Positions 20,786-32,546 of a stretch of DNA of 64,000 nt are shown in pieces (within the stretch, counting starts at the first letter, position 1; every line of letters begins with the position of its first letter). A program made the position numbers and the translations under genes. The DNA lies in assembly GCF_003369915.1 (NCBI RefSeq), contig NC_046676.1:20194001-20258000 (forward strand), read 5' to 3'. The DNA comes from Drosophila miranda (Eukaryota; Arthropoda; Insecta; Diptera; Drosophilidae). The notes beneath the pieces were generated by a model. That model was not told where the DNA came from. It saw nothing but the letters and a program-made list of their open reading frames with translations, and did no database searches.

Positions 20786-21648
20786 TTATTCGCCAGTCAT
20801 CATCTCCATGAATTCTGGGGATCAAATGGTGGGAAAGTGGAGCAATTAGTGGCATTCAGATACGGAGATCGGGTACAGAGCCGGAAGCCTAAAAATAGTC
20901 AGCCACAAGGGCAGGCAGAACGACATTGTCTTCTCTGCCAGCCTGAACGGAGAACAGCGGGCCTGTAGAGCCTACAAATTGATATAATTTGCTTCTATCT
21001 CAACGCTGGCACGGGGCCAAGGAATTCGGGATTCATGAGGCATGCTCTGCTAATTGGTCGGTGTCAGCGTCAGCCGCTCTACTAACCATCAAAGTCCACG
21101 GTGCCGGAGCCATCAGAATCGATTTCCTCAATCATCATGTTCAGTTCCGTGTCGGTCAGCTGATCGTCGAGCTCCTTCAGGATCTCCTTCAGACAGGAGG
21201 TGGGAATGTAGCCATTGCCCTGCTTGTCGTAGAGACGGAAGGCCTCACGCAGTTCCTTCTGCATGGCCTCGTCATCCTCTTCGACGATGAATTTGGCGGC
21301 CAGCTGCACGAACTCCTCGAACTCCAAGCGGCCGGATTCTGTTCAAAGATTTAGTTTAGTAGATACCCATGGAGAAGGCAAGGGGAGTACTCACTGTCCT
21401 CGTCGACCTCATTGATCAGCTCGTCGAGAATCTGCCTGTCGAAGGGCTGGCCCATGAGGCGCAGGATGTCGGCCACCATTTCGGTGGGGATGCTGCCGGT
21501 CTTTTGGTGGTCAAAGCTGTTGAATGCCTTCTGCAGAACGGCAATCTGCTCGGGGGTCAGGTCTTCATCCTGCAAAGCAATTAAAGCCGCATTAGAAATA
21601 TCCGGATAGCTATAATCCTCGTCTTGCTCCACTCACAATGTTATCCAT
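20786..21648 (-). CDS. TpnC47D: troponin C TpnC47D
   Basis: Calcium sensor of the thin-filament troponin complex in muscle; 155 aa, the family's usual length. Exons are 21648-21637 (MDNI), 21569-21395, 21338-21087 and 20814-20786 (ends EFMEMMTGE). The final 29-nt exon is easily missed: it follows a 272-bp intron and completes EF-hand 4. Four EF hands are arranged as in insect TnC; the canonical acidic loops visible are the second ([13 protein letters not shown]) and fourth ([13 protein letters not shown]), while loops 1 and 3 ([24 protein letters not shown]) are degenerate, as expected for insect isoforms. The sequence matches remembered TpnC47D nearly throughout. It sits inside the cuticle cluster without functional relation to it. 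Confidence 0.96.
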
Positions 21649-24172
21649 GCTGAACTCTTCTGCTGCTGATGCTCGTTGTTCACCAGATAGATCACCGCTA
21701 ACGACTGAATCGGATGCCCAGATCTACTATACCCATGCTTTCGTCCGGAGAGTGTGTATACGGAGGCACACCCACACATCCACTACCAGAGTACAGAGAC
21801 ATTCCAAAAGTAACAGGCTAATTTATGGTTTTCAACAGCATCTCAAAAATAAAACCAGGGAAACAAACAAACAAAAGCAAAGGCCACCGCAGCATCGCAC
21901 ACGCACACATGGAAACGGGAAAACCAATGGAAAACTTAAAAATTTTGTTTAATTTGTTGCTTTGTGAAACGAAAAACGAATACGAAAAGCACTGTAAAAC
22001 CATCGAGCACTGACTATGCCTCTGTTGGCCAGCACCATCACCCACACCCTCACCCACATCAACACCACCACCAGAGCAATTCCATTTTGTAGTGGTTTGC
22101 TAAGGCTTAACGTGGACATCGATGGTTATTTTTAACCGACACTGAAAGGAAATTTCCGAGCTAACTGGAATTCGAATGGCTATAAATGGTTTCCTCTGAA
22201 TCTTCAGTGTTCCAGTGAACTAAATTCATATGTTTCCCTCAAGGAGTACTACTGAAATACCAAACATTGGACCCGCAACCCTTGCCTCTCTCTCAGTGTA
22301 TAGCCAAGTGACAATCAGTTCAATATATATCCATACAAACCATCATAATCGAGGCAAATATTATCACATTCTCCAGTATAAGGTGGTCCACGCTTATTGA
22401 ATCAATCACTGCCGTGCCATGAATTGATTTTATAGCCCAGAAAAATTAACAAGAAAATAAATGAAGTCTATAAATTAGATGGAGGGAAATACGAGTATTC
22501 CATATAGTATATGGAACTCATGGAGGAGGAGGGGAGCACAGATCAGGCGAACAGAGTGCCAACAGACATTTTTATAAGCCATTCGAATTTTATTGTCTCT
22601 TGCGGTTCTGCTTCCTATTTAAATTTAAATTTAAACTTGTTAAATGACCGAATAATATGCAAATTGATTTATACTAATTTCTGCTACAATGTGTTGCTGT
22701 GTTCATGAAATGTGTGCCATTTCCAGAAATATACGAATACGCATGGGTACGAGTATGTGGAATATTGAGGAAAGCCAAAGAAAAGTTGTTTACCAATTAT
22801 GACAGCAGCAGCCAAAGCAGGCGCCAAAACTTGACGTCACTTTGACACATTGACCATTTGTTTATAAGTATGTGGTATAGTTATTAATTAATTAGCAGAT
22901 AAAATATGATGCCAATAACTCAAAATGCCTCAGATTACTAATTGCCAACAGCTGGGGAGATGTGCATGAGAGATTCAAAGAGATTCCCTGATGATCTCTT
23001 CTCTTGATGGACAGGCGCCGACATCGATTCGTCAATCGATGGAAATCTGTTTTCAGTAACAGTGTGTCAGTGTTTTCATGTTGCGTTTTTCATACGATTA
23101 GCCCCAGAGAGCCAGAGAATCAACGGGTTTCTTTTTAGTCGAATCGGTAACCGGAGCGCCAGAGTTTCAATGTTATTTTGACATTTGTGTGGCGGCGAGG
23201 TCTAGCCTTGATCGTCGCCAAGACCACTTTTGCCCAGAGTCTCAGGCAGCCGGATAATTGATGGAGGCATTCACTTTGCCCCGTCGTCATAATTGCAGTG
23301 GCATCTGCATCAACGAGTACACTAAACGCTCCTAGAGGCCCTCCTCTCAGCCATCCCACTTCTCATCGGATCGCTGTCAAACGCGATAAAACTTAACATT
23401 TGCATCTGAAGTTATGACAACAATAAGGCTGCTCCACTGATCCACTGATCCATCCCATCGTGATCACGTGATTCGATATCGCTGGTAAATGTAAATGGAA
23501 ATGTCTCTCCCAGCATAGCATCTCCCATGCGGATCAAGTCTCAGGTCGGGTCGGATTGCCAATCTGGGTGAATGCGAATAATACATACTCGTGCATTACA
23601 CGTTTGAATACAAATCCAAATTATGCATTCGTCATATGGGAAGTAACCCTATGGGCGTGTTTCTCGTGGGTGGGAAAGAGGTTTACTCGCAATATTGTTT
23701 TCGCTACTGCGTTTCATGGGCAAGCACTGATGGTTCCGAGCTCTGAGTCTGAGATCTTCTACTAGTGAGGCTCGCCCGAAAGTTTGGTATATCTCTGCAT
23801 TGCTGAAAAGCGAAATCGAAAGTGATTTACATACCACTTGCCGCGTAGGTCCGAGTATCTATAAATTCAAGTTCAGGGCCAAAAAGTCAACTATTTAAGT
23901 AGCATAAATATGCACATATGTATGTATGTATGTCTCCTCCTGTGTTTTTTCCCCTTGACTATTTCGTAGACCTTGTCATTTTTTGGGGGACGCATAAATT
24001 TAGGGGAACTCGTTTTAGTGTCCGCTAATTAGTTGCGATTGAATATTCACATATTTCAGTTTCTCCCATCAGCCATGTGCCATCAGCCGAGATGAATGAT
24101 CGATCCTTTGGGGTGGAATGAATTCGAAACTGAAGTTAACTTTTAACTGCTTTTATTTTTGGTAAACAATGC
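21649..24172. other. spacer upstream of TpnC47D and downstream of Cpr47Eg
   Basis: 2.5 kb, presumably the muscle promoter/enhancer of TpnC47D nearest 21650. CTATAAAT-like AT-core motifs occur at 22177-22186. A (TATG)n run lies at 23918-23933. No supported ORF. Confidence 0.5.
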
Positions 24173-24598
24173 TTATTCCTTAGAGGGGTGGGCTGCGATC
24201 CATTGCAGGGCGCGCTGGATGGCCTCTGGGATTGGGGGAGGGGTTGGCAGAGGGGGGTTGGCAGCCAGCACCTGGTATCCGTTCTCGTCGGCAAGATACT
24301 GGATGGAGACTGGCACTCCCTCGGGGGATGTCCAGGCCTGGTCGCCCTTAACCACCCACTGCTCGCCTTGCTGCTCACCTTGCTGGTGGACGTTCACGGA
24401 GTTGTCGAGCTCCAGAGCATACTTGAAGCTGTCAACGTTGACTTCCGCTTCACTACGGAGCACATTGGCAGCCTCGTTGGCGTAGGCCACAGCCAGCAGG
24501 CAGGCGAAAGCAATCTATTGTGGGGAATCGGAGAACAAGTTAGCCATTATCCTGCTAGGAATCTTTCGGGATTTAAAGCCACTTACGATGAACTTCAT
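24173..24598 (-). CDS. Cpr47Eg: RR-1 cuticle protein Cpr47Eg
   Basis: 117 aa from a 12-nt first exon (24598-24587, MKFI) and main exon 24514-24173. Signal peptide MKFIIAFACLLAVAYA. The RR domain is EAEVNVDSFKYALELDNSVN, VVKGDQAWTSPEGVPVSI, QYLADENGYQVLAANPPLPT, followed by IPEAIQRALQWIAAHPSKE, a tail typical of larval cuticle RR-1 proteins. It is compact, with no low-complexity extension, and is separated from the rest of the cluster by TpnC47D, the order I recall for the D. melanogaster locus. Confidence 0.94.
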
Positions 24599-24656
24599 GG
24601 TGTTTTCTTGAAGACTTGAAGAGACTTACTGATATCGAAATGGACCTTCTGTCATC

Positions 24657-24664
24657 TTTTTATA
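24657..24664 (-). promoter_or_regulatory. TATA box of Cpr47Eg
   Basis: Minus-strand TATAAAAA about 60 bp upstream of the ATG. Confidence 0.75.
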
Positions 24665-25169
24665 TGCTGCTTTTGCCGCGCGGCGATAAGACGCCCAAGT
24701 TCAGGTCGTCTGACGTAGAGGATTTTAAATTCCACTAATTATGCATATGATAATCAAAAATACACGTTTTCTGCTTAGCCAAAGATCCAACCGAAATTCA
24801 TATCAAGACCCAAACAGGCGGAAGATGGGTCTGCGACGGAGACATTAACTATGTGTCGATACCTAGAAACATTGTAAAGATATAATTAATTCTCTATTTT
24901 CGTCACAAAAAATTCGAAAAAAACAGCATTTTAATAAGTTTGTTCGACTTGTTTTAAACTGGTTTCAATATTGTTCGCATTTTGTGTAAATATAGATGTC
25001 TGTTGGCTCCGGCGTGGACAAGGCCACCTTGACAGCACATCCCACGCTGCCCACAGCTCTGCTCTTCTCCTGGCAGTCACCCCCGCAAAAAAATCAATCT
25101 GAATCAATCAACCTCTCTTTTTTGATTATAAATAATTTACTTTATTGCCCATTTAGCTGTAACCTAAAG
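24665..25169. other. spacer between Cpr47Eg and the TRAPPC2L gene
   Basis: 505 bp, AT-rich, upstream of Cpr47Eg and downstream of the TRAPPC2L-like gene; no coding signal seen. Confidence 0.5.
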
Positions 25170-25816
25170 CTATGCGTTGCCGCTCATCAATTTTTGTACG
25201 GCACGATCGAATTTTCTGCAAAAAGAAATTGGATGTGAGTGGGAGTATACAAATTATCCCATGGGAAGACTTACTTGGAAGTCAGGGACTCGCCCGGAAT
25301 GTAAAAGGGATTGCAGACGGCATCTGTGTAGAGGATATGCAGGTTTCGAAAGATCTGGAAAATATTGAAAGTGGCATTGGCATGTCTACCAGCTGTGGGA
25401 CTAGTACTTACCGCTCGCACCTCGTTCTCCCGCAGAGCAACGTTGCTGGAATCAATGACCACTATAAATTTCACCCTGGAACTGGTGACGAAGCCATAAC
25501 TGAAAGCAGACAAAAAACACCGGTTAGCCTTAGCGCCACGCTGAGCAAATGGGTGGCCATACATTTTATGATTCTCTGTGGAATATAAAAGTCCCAGGTA
25601 GAGTTCCTTTGACTCGGGAACTCCCCTGCCAATCAAAAACTTCTCCTCTATCACGTCCAGAGCGGCGTGTACATGGTACTGCAGGTTCAGCTCCTGCTCC
25701 ATATCCGATGAAGTCAGGTACATCGGGGCATTCTTCAAATATTAAAAATGTAAGTACATGCATCCATTTGTGCGAATATTACTCACATCTTTGCCAATAA
25801 CTGCAACAAATAACAT
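25170..25816 (-). CDS. CG9067: TRAPP complex subunit 2-like (TRAPPC2L)
   Basis: Sedlin-fold (longin-like) subunit of the TRAPP vesicle-tethering complexes of the Golgi. Five exons (25816-25787, 25732-25563, 25499-25412, 25354-25275, 25215-25170) give 137 aa, matching the 139-140 aa family length. Conserved blocks: LFVAVIGKDNAPMYL, HVHAALDVIEEK, ELYLGLLYSTENHKIYG, RVKFIVVIDSSN, ALRENEVR, NLHILYTDAVCNPFYIPGE, all aligning with human TRAPPC2L (SLDVVDEK, ELYLGLLYPTEDYKVYG, YTDVMCNPFYNPGD). Phase checks hold across all introns. Divergent from Vhl with 300 bp between ATGs. Confidence 0.92.
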
Positions 25817-26116
25817 TTTACTTTTTTATTTACTTTCAGCGCAACAGCTGACGACAGGGGCACCGATAGTATCGGTGACAGGACCGTATTTCGGCAACAA
25901 GGTATCGGAATTAAAATCGATGCCAAGTATCGATTGTTAGGAAAAAGTCAAGTGCTGCCACACTGGTGAATTTCACAAGACCGTATTTCGCCAAAAATTT
26001 TGCCACAAATTGATAAGACCAGACATTTTTATCTATACTCATTGTGGTAGTTGGAGAAAAAAACATTAAAAATTGATATCATAGCTATTACTGATCGGCT
26101 TAGCACCCTGCTGGAG
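25817..26116. promoter_or_regulatory. divergent promoter of TRAPPC2L and Vhl
   Basis: Contains a perfect 17-nt palindrome at 25861-25877 (CACCGATA-G-TATCGGTG), two direct copies of GACCGTATTTCG (25882-25893 and 25979-25990) and TATCGAT half-DREs near 25927. No TATA box, as expected for housekeeping promoters. Confidence 0.7.
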
Positions 26117-26683
26117 ATGGCGCTGCAGATTGCACATAACAATCGTGGCAATCCGCACGCGCTGCATCCTCCACCAGCCGCCGAGCTTGTAGAGGTCTTT
26201 GTGCTATTTGTCAACACAACAAATCGCACTGTTGATCTCTATTGGGTGTGCGACCGCGATACGGAGAACATGTATCTCAGCCTGAAGCCGTTCGAGGAGG
26301 TGCGCGTCAACACGTACAACACGCACACTTGGCTCTTCCGCGACTACTACACAGGCGAGCGGATGCACGTCAAGTCCAGGCGCATATTTGTGCCCGTTCC
26401 CATGCGCGTTCCAAAGAACCCTCAACATCCCGAGGAGCTGTGCGATGTACGCAGCCAGGTGAACATCCATTTCCCGATGCGCAAACTCAAGGACACCTGT
26501 CTTTGGCTGCTTGCGCGCTATCTAAATCGCACGAGCAATTCACCTCGAAGGCTGGTCAGCAACTATATGATACCTTCGACGCTGAAGCAACAGTTGTTCG
26601 TTATTCTGACCACCATGGAGTCCTACTCGAGGACGGCTCGCATCAGACGGCGTCGCGTCCGAGAGATGATAAATAATATTTAA
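26117..26683 (+). CDS. Vhl: von Hippel-Lindau protein Vhl
   Basis: Substrate receptor of the Elongin B/C-Cullin 2 E3 ligase that recognises hydroxyproline on HIF-alpha (Sima in flies). Single exon, 188 aa. The beta domain contains VLFVNTTNRTVDLYWVC, NMYLSLKPFEEVRV and NTHTWLFRDYYTGERM; the Tyr of NMYL and the His and Trp of THTW match human Y98, H115 and W117 of the hydroxyproline pocket. The alpha domain has the BC-box-like LKDTCLWLLARYL. The ATG at 26117 (MALQIA) is chosen because it equals the known fly start; the frame stays open upstream to 26051 but without an ATG. Confidence 0.95.
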   Translation: MALQIAHNNRGNPHALHPPPAAELVEVFVLFVNTTNRTVDLYWVCDRDTENMYLSLKPFEEVRVNTYNTHTWLFRDYYTGERMHVKSRRIFVPVPMRVPKNPQHPEELCDVRSQVNIHFPMRKLKDTCLWLLARYLNRTSNSPRRLVSNYMIPSTLKQQLFVILTTMESYSRTARIRRRRVREMINNI

Positions 26684-27318
26684 AGTGGCATAAGGGAAGA
26701 AAGCCAAGCTTGATTTCCAAATAGTTTTAATAATAACTTTAATTGATTTTCAATTGTATCATCTTTCCTTTGATTTGTTTGTTTGTTACTTATGTACAAA
26801 TTGGCTTGCATAGAGCGTTTTATAGGTTGGTTTTCTACGATTGCATTGATTTTTGTATTTTTTAACAGATTACTTATAATTAAATATATAATATATGTTC
26901 TATGTATATATGTATTTATATATATATATATATATATAAACCTAGTGTAAAACAAATGTGAATATTACATACATATATGCGCAATTCTCTAGATCTAAAT
27001 GTTTTCAGATGCGATGCCAGATAATGTAAATGGTATGTCTGCGGATTATCTACTTGTGTGTTGTGTCGCAAACTTAATCTCTTTTAAGTCTGAATCTGAA
27101 GTATATAATAATTCCTAAACAGAGCAAACAAATAGCACCCTGGTGCATTTAAATAAAATAAATGTTTAAACAGATTCCTTCTTAAATGGTTAGTCCACAG
27201 GACAAAGTAATTTAAAATACATTGCAAAATACATACAAATGGTTAATCGAACAAACTACAGCTTAAATCTTTCAATTTAGCGGGAATCGGCTAGGAGAGA
27301 GAGATTCCATGCCGTCGC
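26684..27318. other. convergent 3' spacer between Vhl and Wdr48
   Basis: 635 bp, strongly AT-rich, with a (TA)n run at about 26916-26938 and several AATAAA-like signals. No coding signal. Confidence 0.6.
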
Positions 27319-29882
27319 TCAATACTTTCGCGTGACGCGCTCCAGACTATCTCCGATCGAACCTGTTGAGTGAACAGACTGGACTTACAGATGGACCTAA
27401 TCAGATCGCATTTGAGTGGTCTTACCGTCGTAATTGAAGTTCTGCTTTGTTTTGTATTGAAATGTAAGATCTGTTGATTGCTTCCAGATGAAGTGACGCA
27501 CCGTACGCAGGTCCATGTTGGGGTCCACGACCTAAGTTAACAATGGAATGGCAATAGAATATACACAGAAGCGATAAAGGGATCGCTCAACTTACCACAT
27601 CGTTGCACGACAGTTCGATGCGTTCCTCCGCTGGCAGCTGTGAGCCTTCCGAGTTGCCGTCGCTTTGGCTGTTCTGCAATGAATTGTTTGCGTTGGCCCC
27701 GCTTGGGGTTGTCTCTGCATTGAGCACCTTCTCGAGCACATGCTCGCACACCTTGCGGCACTGAATGAACTCGTTGGCCACCAGGCGATCCTGCACAAAT
27801 GAAAGGTAAAGCATAATTTCATATGAGTGCCATACTACCACCATTTGACTCTACCTTCTTGGTGCGCTCTGGCTTGGTCATCTGTGGGTGCGGCTGCAGG
27901 AAGAACGGTATTTTGAGGAACTTGGGAATGTTCTTCTCAATCACCACATCGGTAACCCACTGCGGTGCTGTCTCATGTAGCAGAGTGCATTCGCTGTCGC
28001 CCGCTGCGTCGCGGACCAACAGACGGCAGACAGTCCGCCCGCCCACCTCGCTATTGGATAGTCACAATATGAGAATACTTGTAGCGAATGGAATACTATG
28101 CGACTCACCTGAATATGACTGGTGTATGTTTGGGCACTTGAAAGTAGCCGTTGCCTTGCATGTCCGGCTCCAATTCGTTTTGCGGTATGCTATGCGGTGG
28201 TTTCCAGTACTCGAGCAGTGCCTCCAAGAGTAATTTCCCATAGTTTATCTGCACAATTGAGTTAAAATCAGGACATTCCATCAGAAATTTATACCTTTCA
28301 TACCTTTATCTCTGTTGTGGGATCGACGCACTCCGGCAGTCCGGCCTCGATAGACACCCAAGCCGAGAAGCAATCGACCTCCTCCTGACCCAAAACAATC
28401 GTTGGCATCTGCAGTGAGAGATATCATATAGAGAGGTTATAATGTTGGTATTACAAGGTAAAGTAAAGGAGTAACTCACCCCAGTTTTGAGATCCACTGT
28501 GAACCAATTTGGAATGTAGACTTGCTTGTTGCGCTTTTTCACCTCCGCCTCGTAGTCGATTGGGCCCAGAGTGTCCTTCTTGACCACTCTTAGAACGTCG
28601 TAGAGCACGACTTGATCCTGGGAGTCTTTCGTTAATATATAACGCTTGTCGTTCAGCACAGTACACTCCTTGATGGCGGCCCCGCCCTTGATGCAAGCCA
28701 GCTCCGTGCCACCTTGCGTCCACTGTGCATCCAAACCGCCTGACGAGTTCAGTGTGCCCCTATCGTACATGGGCAGTTTCCAACAGCGAATGTCCGAATT
28801 CCAGGTGGTGGCCCACACGCCAGTCTTGTCCATGTTGTAGCCCAGACTGAGCACAGGCGCCTTCTCCTCGCATACGAGCGTCTTGTTGCTGGGATTACGC
28901 ATCTCTGTCACAATAATATTTTGATCCCTGCTCCCCGATATTATGTATTGGAAGTTCTCGCTCATTAGCAACGACCACACGCCCTCCTTGTGTACGTGTA
29001 TGGTCTGAACGCAGCGTTGTTGGCCCAAATTCCAGACCTTGATGGTGCCATCAGAGCTTCCGGATACAACCTGGTTGCCGTCGGGGGAGACTACAAGGCA
29101 GCGAACGTTTTCCGTGTGTCCTCGGAGCTTCATGCTTCGCATACAGGTTCTCGGATCCCATATTCGCAGTATATTCTCGGTGGATCCGCTCACAATTACG
29201 GTGCCAGAGGGATTCATGGCCAGGCTATAGATCGAATCCTTTGACCCAGTCAGACTAGAGGTTGTAACGGTGTTGTTGCTGGCAGTTAGCGCTGTTAGTG
29301 TGTTGACATCCCACAGGAATATCGCCTTGTCTAGCCCAGCGCTGGCTACTTGCTCCCGATCCTTGGCATAGGCCAGAGCCTGGACATAGTCGCGATGTGT
29401 TCTGAGGGTCGACATGCAGAAGCCTTTCTGAGCATTCCACACCTTCACCGTGGTATCACAACTGGCGCTGATAACTGAATGGACAAATGGTTAGACATTA
29501 TATTCACTATAATGGCTCATTATCCATTATCCGACTTACGGTTCCTTCCGTTGCAGCAGAGCACTATGTCGTTGACCCAATCATTGTGATGTTCCATCGA
29601 CTGTATGTACTTCTCGCTGGACTCCGAGCGCGTGTTCCAAACCCGGATGATCGCATCACGTCCGGCCGAATACAATTTGCCATTGTTCGGGTCTAGCTGC
29701 AACGAATTGACACCATTCCGATGCTGTTTCTCCTCGGCGTCTCGTATCACGAAGGAAACCTAGAGAATAGGGCGCTTTGTAAACTCAATTTTCTCCTCGC
29801 CTTCCACGTTCTGATAAGGCCATTCTGTTTCCCCACTCACCTGCATCTTTTTCCGTGCCTGACAAGTCTTGTGCGTCAACAT
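27319..29882 (-). CDS. Wdr48: WD40 protein Wdr48/UAF1, USP1/USP12/USP46 cofactor
   Basis: Nine exons give 680 aa (29882-29841, 29759-29540, 29474-28480, 28408-28304, 28248-28109, 28050-27855, 27790-27596, 27531-27426, 27362-27319). The N-terminal two thirds is a WD40 propeller with recognisable repeats such as [40 protein letters not shown] and [10 protein letters not shown]. The C-terminal part matches the ancillary and SUMO-like domains of UAF1 ([35 protein letters not shown]). WDR48 activates deubiquitinases in DNA repair and Notch/Fanconi control (family knowledge). It corresponds to D. melanogaster CG9062 with very high identity. Confidence 0.95.
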
Positions 29883-31153
29883 GTCTTCCGCGGAGCTGGG
29901 CTGGCGCTGGCTGTGTTTTTGTGTTATGTTTGAAGTTCCTTCACGAGGAGGATGCGGTTGCGACTGTAATCGATGGCTGCTGCATATGAGGCACGCACAT
30001 TTAGTGATGCTGCTGTCTATTCACTAATTATTGGCCCTCTACAAATCGAAATCTAGGAATTTCCAACCAAGTCCGAAATTTTTCGCACCTATTTCTCTCT
30101 CTTTCTCTCTAAATTCTTTCCTCCTTCTCTCTTTCTCTTGGTCTCCTCCTTCTCCAGCGCCGGCTAGTGATGCCACTCAGTTTTTGTATGCGGTTTGAAA
30201 ACAGCTGTGGTTCAGGGCTGAGTTTTGTCGATAAAATCGCCAGGGCTACTTCATCTGTTAAAATTTAATTTTCAAAGGTTTATATTGAATTTAAATCCTT
30301 GGCGCGCCCTGCTCGACTCTCTTCAAACCGGTTAAGGCTCTCGTTTTTGCTCTCTCTCAGAATCGGGTAAGCCTCTCGCTTAACCGCTAGACAACAAACT
30401 TTGTTTTAGTCAAAATACAACAAATGGGAGTAGTTAATCCGGATCAAAATTGATTCAGCAATCATATAAAATTATCTGGGCAAAACTGAGAGATCTATAT
30501 AGCTGGGAATATTCGACGGAAGAAAGAATAACCAAGAATTAGTCGTCATAACCGGTTCAGAACAATGAGTCCCATACCCTGGAGGAAATGGATGTTATAG
30601 AATTGTGAATATGTTTGTCATCCAAGACTACGTAGGTATCAGGATCGAGATAAATATACATATACAAGATACTGATAATGTACTTGAATATGTCTAAAGA
30701 ATATCAATTTGAGAAAAGGTCTTTATAAATCACGTTTCATCTTCATATAAAATTAACAAAATAGGGTATACAAGGCCTATACTAGGGCTTACACGCAACA
30801 TAGCGACTATTTTTCTTGTTGAACTATTTTGTTTAAGCCTTGTTTTAGTCAAAATGCACTAAAAGCAAGTGTTTAAAATAAGCCAGTTAAGTAGAAAATA
30901 CGTTAATTAACTAGATAAAACTATGTGGGCATGGCTAAATTTTCTATATAGCTAATAATATTCGCCGGAAGATCAAAAACGAGGAATATGTAAAAAAGAA
31001 CTTGGATCCGTCAGTATATTTACGGTATATTTTTAAAATTAATCGGTATATTTTAGTATATTTTAACGATAAATCTTTATATAACAAAAAAAAAGAAGAC
31101 TGACACTATCGCCGAAATAATATTACGTTGAATTTGCATTTGCACTAAAAATT
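29883..31153. other. promoter spacer between Wdr48 and CG13220-like gene
   Basis: 1.27 kb between divergent genes. It contains a polypyrimidine CTCTCTTTCTC tract at 30095-30150, a diverged direct duplication (listed separately) and repeated GTATATTTT motifs at 31014-31068. No ORF. Confidence 0.6.
30400..30990. repeat. diverged direct duplication, about 440-450 bp apart
   Basis: Copy 1 starts at 30401 and copy 2 at 30840 with TTGTTTTAGTCAAAAT; both continue to CTATATAGCT...AATATTCG.CGGAAGA (30495 and 30944). Between the anchors the copies have drifted by substitutions and small indels. Origin unknown: old repeat family or local tandem duplication. Confidence 0.55.
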
Positions 31154-31615
31154 ATGGCCAGCGGACAAAATAACGACGGGTGCAGCTTGTGCGAGAAAAT
31201 AGGCTTGAAGCCGCTCACCAAAGAAAACGTGTTCAACTACTACATACCACTGCATGGGCTGATCAGCTATGGAGCTCTATCGGTCAATGTTATGAACCCT
31301 CAGATTGTGCCCAAGCTGTTGCCGAAAAAGGACCTTACTAATGTGTTCTTGATTTCGTCTGCGGTAGGCACGGGTTTCTACATTTACGGTCGTCCCCACC
31401 TGAAGGACGTCAAGTCAAACAAGCGCCTGGCGTATGCAGCCCTCGGCGGCGTTCTGTTCAGTATGGGGTCAGTGCTGGCCTGGGCCCTACTAAAATCATC
31501 TCTAGCTGAAGATAATGCTCTTCTCGCCACTTTGGTTGGACTGGGAACTGGCGCCGCCATTGTGAAGGTCGGCACCGAATACATTAAAGACATTGATAAT
31601 CTGAAGAAAAACTAA
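31154..31615 (+). CDS. CG13220: small multi-pass membrane protein (CG13220-like)
   Basis: Intronless 153-aa protein starting at 31154, the first in-frame ATG of a clean frame. Hydrophobic stretches: a weak one near residues 28-45 (YYIPLHGLISYGALSV), and clearer helices at about 65-80 (VFLISSAVGTGFYIYG), 92-114 (YAALGGVLFSMGSVLAWALL) and 123-140 (LLATLVGLGTGAAIVKVG). A CSLCEKIG cysteine pair lies near the N-terminus and a Lys-rich end at the C-terminus. I do not recognise a domain. The symbol rests on position: next to Vhl (CG13221) in the same block. Size and helix pattern would suit a mitochondrial inner-membrane protein (inference). Confidence 0.75.
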   Translation: MASGQNNDGCSLCEKIGLKPLTKENVFNYYIPLHGLISYGALSVNVMNPQIVPKLLPKKDLTNVFLISSAVGTGFYIYGRPHLKDVKSNKRLAYAALGGVLFSMGSVLAWALLKSSLAEDNALLATLVGLGTGAAIVKVGTEYIKDIDNLKKN

Positions 31616-32546
31616 GAGATGACTCCGGATATGTGAAGAGTAGATGTGAGCCGCATATTTGAATAAAATTATGTATTAAACTCGAAGAATCTTTGGTTTT
31701 TGTGCGGAAAGAGAGATAGGGATTGGATTTTTTACGAAGCAGCAATAGATAAGTACAAACAATAGAGATTGAAAGTGTTTGCGTTTATTATAAATTAAAT
31801 GTAATGTACCTTTAATTGCCTTCTCTTAACTACAAATAATGCCTAACAATTGAATTGTGTTATTTAATTAATATTTATGTGTGGTATAGTATTTATTAAT
31901 GGTTAATATTGAAAACCTTCAATGAGAACGTTCTCAAACGCCAATATGTACATTCCAATCGGGTTAAAACATTCTACAAATTGTCTTATTTATCGACTTT
32001 TCAATTGACGACTACTATCTTTATGGTTAATAAATCAATATGTATTTCGAGAAATACAATTTTTACTTAGTCTAGATTCTTGTATACGTACATACTTTAC
32101 AAACACACAATAGTTGGACTTACTAATAATGAATCGTATATGCATACACAAAAAAAAAATCATTAAATCGTCCTTGCAAGTGGTTGGTACTCGCCGTTCT
32201 ACAAAAAATTCGAATCAACTATATTATGAATACATATTGCATTTACAAAAGATTGCAGCGTGGTCTCTCAACGGCTCCTTTTTTTGTTTCGGATGGAGAA
32301 AGAGAACGGAACGCCTAGTATACTAAGCTAGTACAATTATTACACACTACCGCCTATAAACAAGATAAGCATAATTGGAAGATGCAAGCCATTGCAATTG
32401 AAATATTTTCGCGGACTACCATTACATAAAAAAAAAAATCGCCGAACGACTCTTCTGCGTGGAAGCAACCATTTAAATTACATTTAAATGTGGCCCGCTT
32501 GCTCAACAATAAAACCGATGTGTGACTGACTGGCACACTGACTGGA
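31616..32546. other. convergent 3' spacer
   Basis: 930 bp between two convergent genes, AT-rich, containing AATAAA signals for both strands (plus strand near 31662; several TTTATT). No supported gene. Confidence 0.55.

Noticed and set aside
26051-26116. N-terminal extension of Vhl
   Set aside because: Open frame begins without ATG, in the promoter, and MALQIA matches the known fly start.
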